Of a stretch of 63,328 nt of DNA, positions 62,443 to 63,328 are shown in pieces. Origin of the DNA: CAWHPS01 sp963831235 (GTDB taxonomy: Bacteria; Fibrobacterota; OXYB2-FULL-49-7; JAEUSG01). The translations under genes and the position numbers were made by a program. The notes under the pieces are model-generated. The model did not search any database. It worked only from the letters and a program-made list of their open reading frames with translations, and was not told the DNA's origin. How positions within the stretch are numbered: position 1 is the stretch's first letter; each line of letters starts with the position of its first letter. The stretch spans positions 1-63,328 of the forward strand of contig CAWHPS010000012.1 in the NCBI GenBank assembly GCA_963831235.1. Direction: 5' to 3'.

Positions 62443-63328
62443 ATGGGCAAGCCCGGTCGCCTCACCACGCCGCGCCAGACTCCCACCCACTGGCTCCAGC
62501 ACCTCGCCTTCCTCGCCGGGGTCGTGCTGGTGACGGTCGTGCCCCTGGTCTGGAACATGGCCGGTTACGAGGTGTTTCGCGGTCCCAAGCGGCTCATCGC
62601 CCTGGCCGCCTGGATGGTCCTGGCGGCACTCGGGCTCGCCCGTGGGTTGAACCGCCCCACCTGGCGCGACCCCTGGTGGTTGGCCTGGGCCGGTCTCGGG
62701 GCGGGCGCCATCCTCTCGGCACCCCTTTCGGGGCAACCCCTGCGTGTCCTCGCCAATCTGGTCCCCCTCGCCGTGGTCGCCCTGGGCTGGGGCGCCCTCC
62801 GCTCCCTGACCGCCATCCAACGCCGGCGCCTGGAGATTCTCATCGTGACCCTGGGCGTGACCGAGGCCGTACTGGCAGCGGTATTCGCCGTTCCACGCTG
62901 GCAACCCGAGGTTTTCGAGCGCCTTTCGTATCTCGAAGGGCGCTACGCCTGGATCGGCACCCTCGGCAACCCGGCCGATGTGGCCCTCTTCCTGCTCTTG
63001 CCCTGCCTCCTGGCCGCCGCCCGCGCCTTCGCCCACCCCGGGGCGCGGCTGCGCTGGGCCGTACCGGCCACCATCATGGCGGCCGCCATCGTCGGAACCC
63101 GCACCGTGACCGTTCTGGGCGTGCTGGGGATCGGACTCGCCGTGCTGACCTGGCGGGGGCTGCCGCGTCGCGCCAGGGTGCCGGGCATCGCCGTGGCGGC
63201 GGCGCTCGCCGTGGCGGTTTTGCTCGTCGGCCCGATGCGTGCACGCCTGGGCGAGGTCGCCACCCAACTGCGCAGCAGCAGTCTGAGCTGGCTCGGCTCC
63301 GGACGCAACGCGGGCTACCGCGCCGCGG
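62443..63328 (+). CDS. O-antigen-ligase-like multi-pass membrane protein, partial
   Basis: The frame starts at an ATG 3 bp after the SMC stop and is still open at the end (about 295 residues). It has eight or more hydrophobic spans, including LAFLAGVVLVTVVPLVWNM and PADVALFLLLPCLLAAARA. The GTLGNPADVALF motif is typical of O-antigen ligase/Wzy-type polymerases, which act in the inner membrane on lipid-linked glycans. It is GC-rich like the SMC fragment, so the two come from the same foreign genome. Cut by the contig end. Confidence 0.65.
   Translation, partial: MGKPGRLTTPRQTPTHWLQHLAFLAGVVLVTVVPLVWNMAGYEVFRGPKRLIALAAWMVLAALGLARGLNRPTWRDPWWLAWAGLGAGAILSAPLSGQPLRVLANLVPLAVVALGWGALRSLTAIQRRRLEILIVTLGVTEAVLAAVFAVPRWQPEVFERLSYLEGRYAWIGTLGNPADVALFLLLPCLLAAARAFAHPGARLRWAVPATIMAAAIVGTRTVTVLGVLGIGLAVLTWRGLPRRARVPGIAVAAALAVAVLLVGPMRARLGEVATQLRSSSLSWLGSGRNAGYRAA

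Noticed and set aside
62407..63267. Long minus-strand frames in the GC-rich end
   Set aside because: They are shadows of the plus-strand O-antigen-ligase-like gene, caused by high G+C.
1..63328. CRISPR arrays, tRNA or rRNA genes
   Set aside because: No regular spaced repeats, cas genes, tRNA cloverleaf or rRNA sequence was seen by eye.

Overview
The window looks like one metagenome-derived contig from a Gram-negative bacterium. LptF/LptG, two SurA-type periplasmic foldases, several lipoboxes and a PorV-like outer-membrane protein support this. A low-oxygen lifestyle is suggested by the ferredoxin, the geranylgeranyl-reductase-like flavoprotein, the radical SAM enzyme and two apparent selenoproteins. 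The FCB group (Fibrobacterota or a relative) fits the PorV + TPR + PASTA + Lpt neighbourhood, but this is inference and cannot be settled from the sequence.

Layout. (1) 0.3-28.4 kb is AT-rich accessory DNA. It holds a broken NYN gene and a 3-kb three-gene cassette (lycopene-cyclase-like membrane protein, HD-GYP phosphodiesterase, second lycopene-cyclase-like protein) present twice as a direct repeat (513-3536 and 10135-13164). Between the copies lie a truncated comM and a four-gene minus-strand cassette: FRG-domain protein, membrane protein, GAF-TIR protein and TIR-like protein. That cassette is a candidate defence or NAD-related system. A run of small genes follows (HU/IHF, receivers, STAS, SWIB, lipoprotein, flavin reductase). 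Then, at 19.2-28.4 kb, comes a block of mostly unrecognised minus-strand genes with two paralogous pairs, a GHKL-ATPase fused to an HExxH metallopeptidase, a SplB-like radical SAM protein and a small HTH protein. It looks like part of a mobile element and ends against a truncated PorV-like gene near 28.47 kb.

(2) 28.5-56.9 kb looks like ordinary chromosome. There is a minus-strand operon (ferredoxin, flavoprotein, CRP/FNR, PASTA, TPR, lipoprotein, PorV) and a ParE-type toxin-antitoxin pair. Next is an ArsR-controlled pair of small genes, each with an in-frame UGA at a conserved Cys position and a bSECIS-like hairpin downstream; standard gene calling misses both. A plus-strand run follows (LptF, LptG, GAF-GGDEF, ROK kinase, Mfd, two SurA-like proteins, FtsE-like ATPase), then a REP-associated transposase carrying a 62-bp perfect palindrome inside its own frame. 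The block ends with an oligopeptide ABC transporter whose binding protein and permease are fused.

(3) 57-61.6 kb is a patchwork of gene fragments (BON, CheB, a signal-peptide stub) and transferred-looking genes (phospholipase D family, DUF3185, a 26-residue hydrophobic protein), ending in a truncated family-1 glycosidase. (4) From about 61.6 kb the DNA is abruptly GC-rich and encodes a frameshifted SMC C-terminus and an O-antigen-ligase-like protein that runs off the end. I read this as DNA from another genome joined by misassembly.

Several single-base frameshifts (NYN, PASTA, binding protein-permease, SMC) may be sequencing errors rather than biology.
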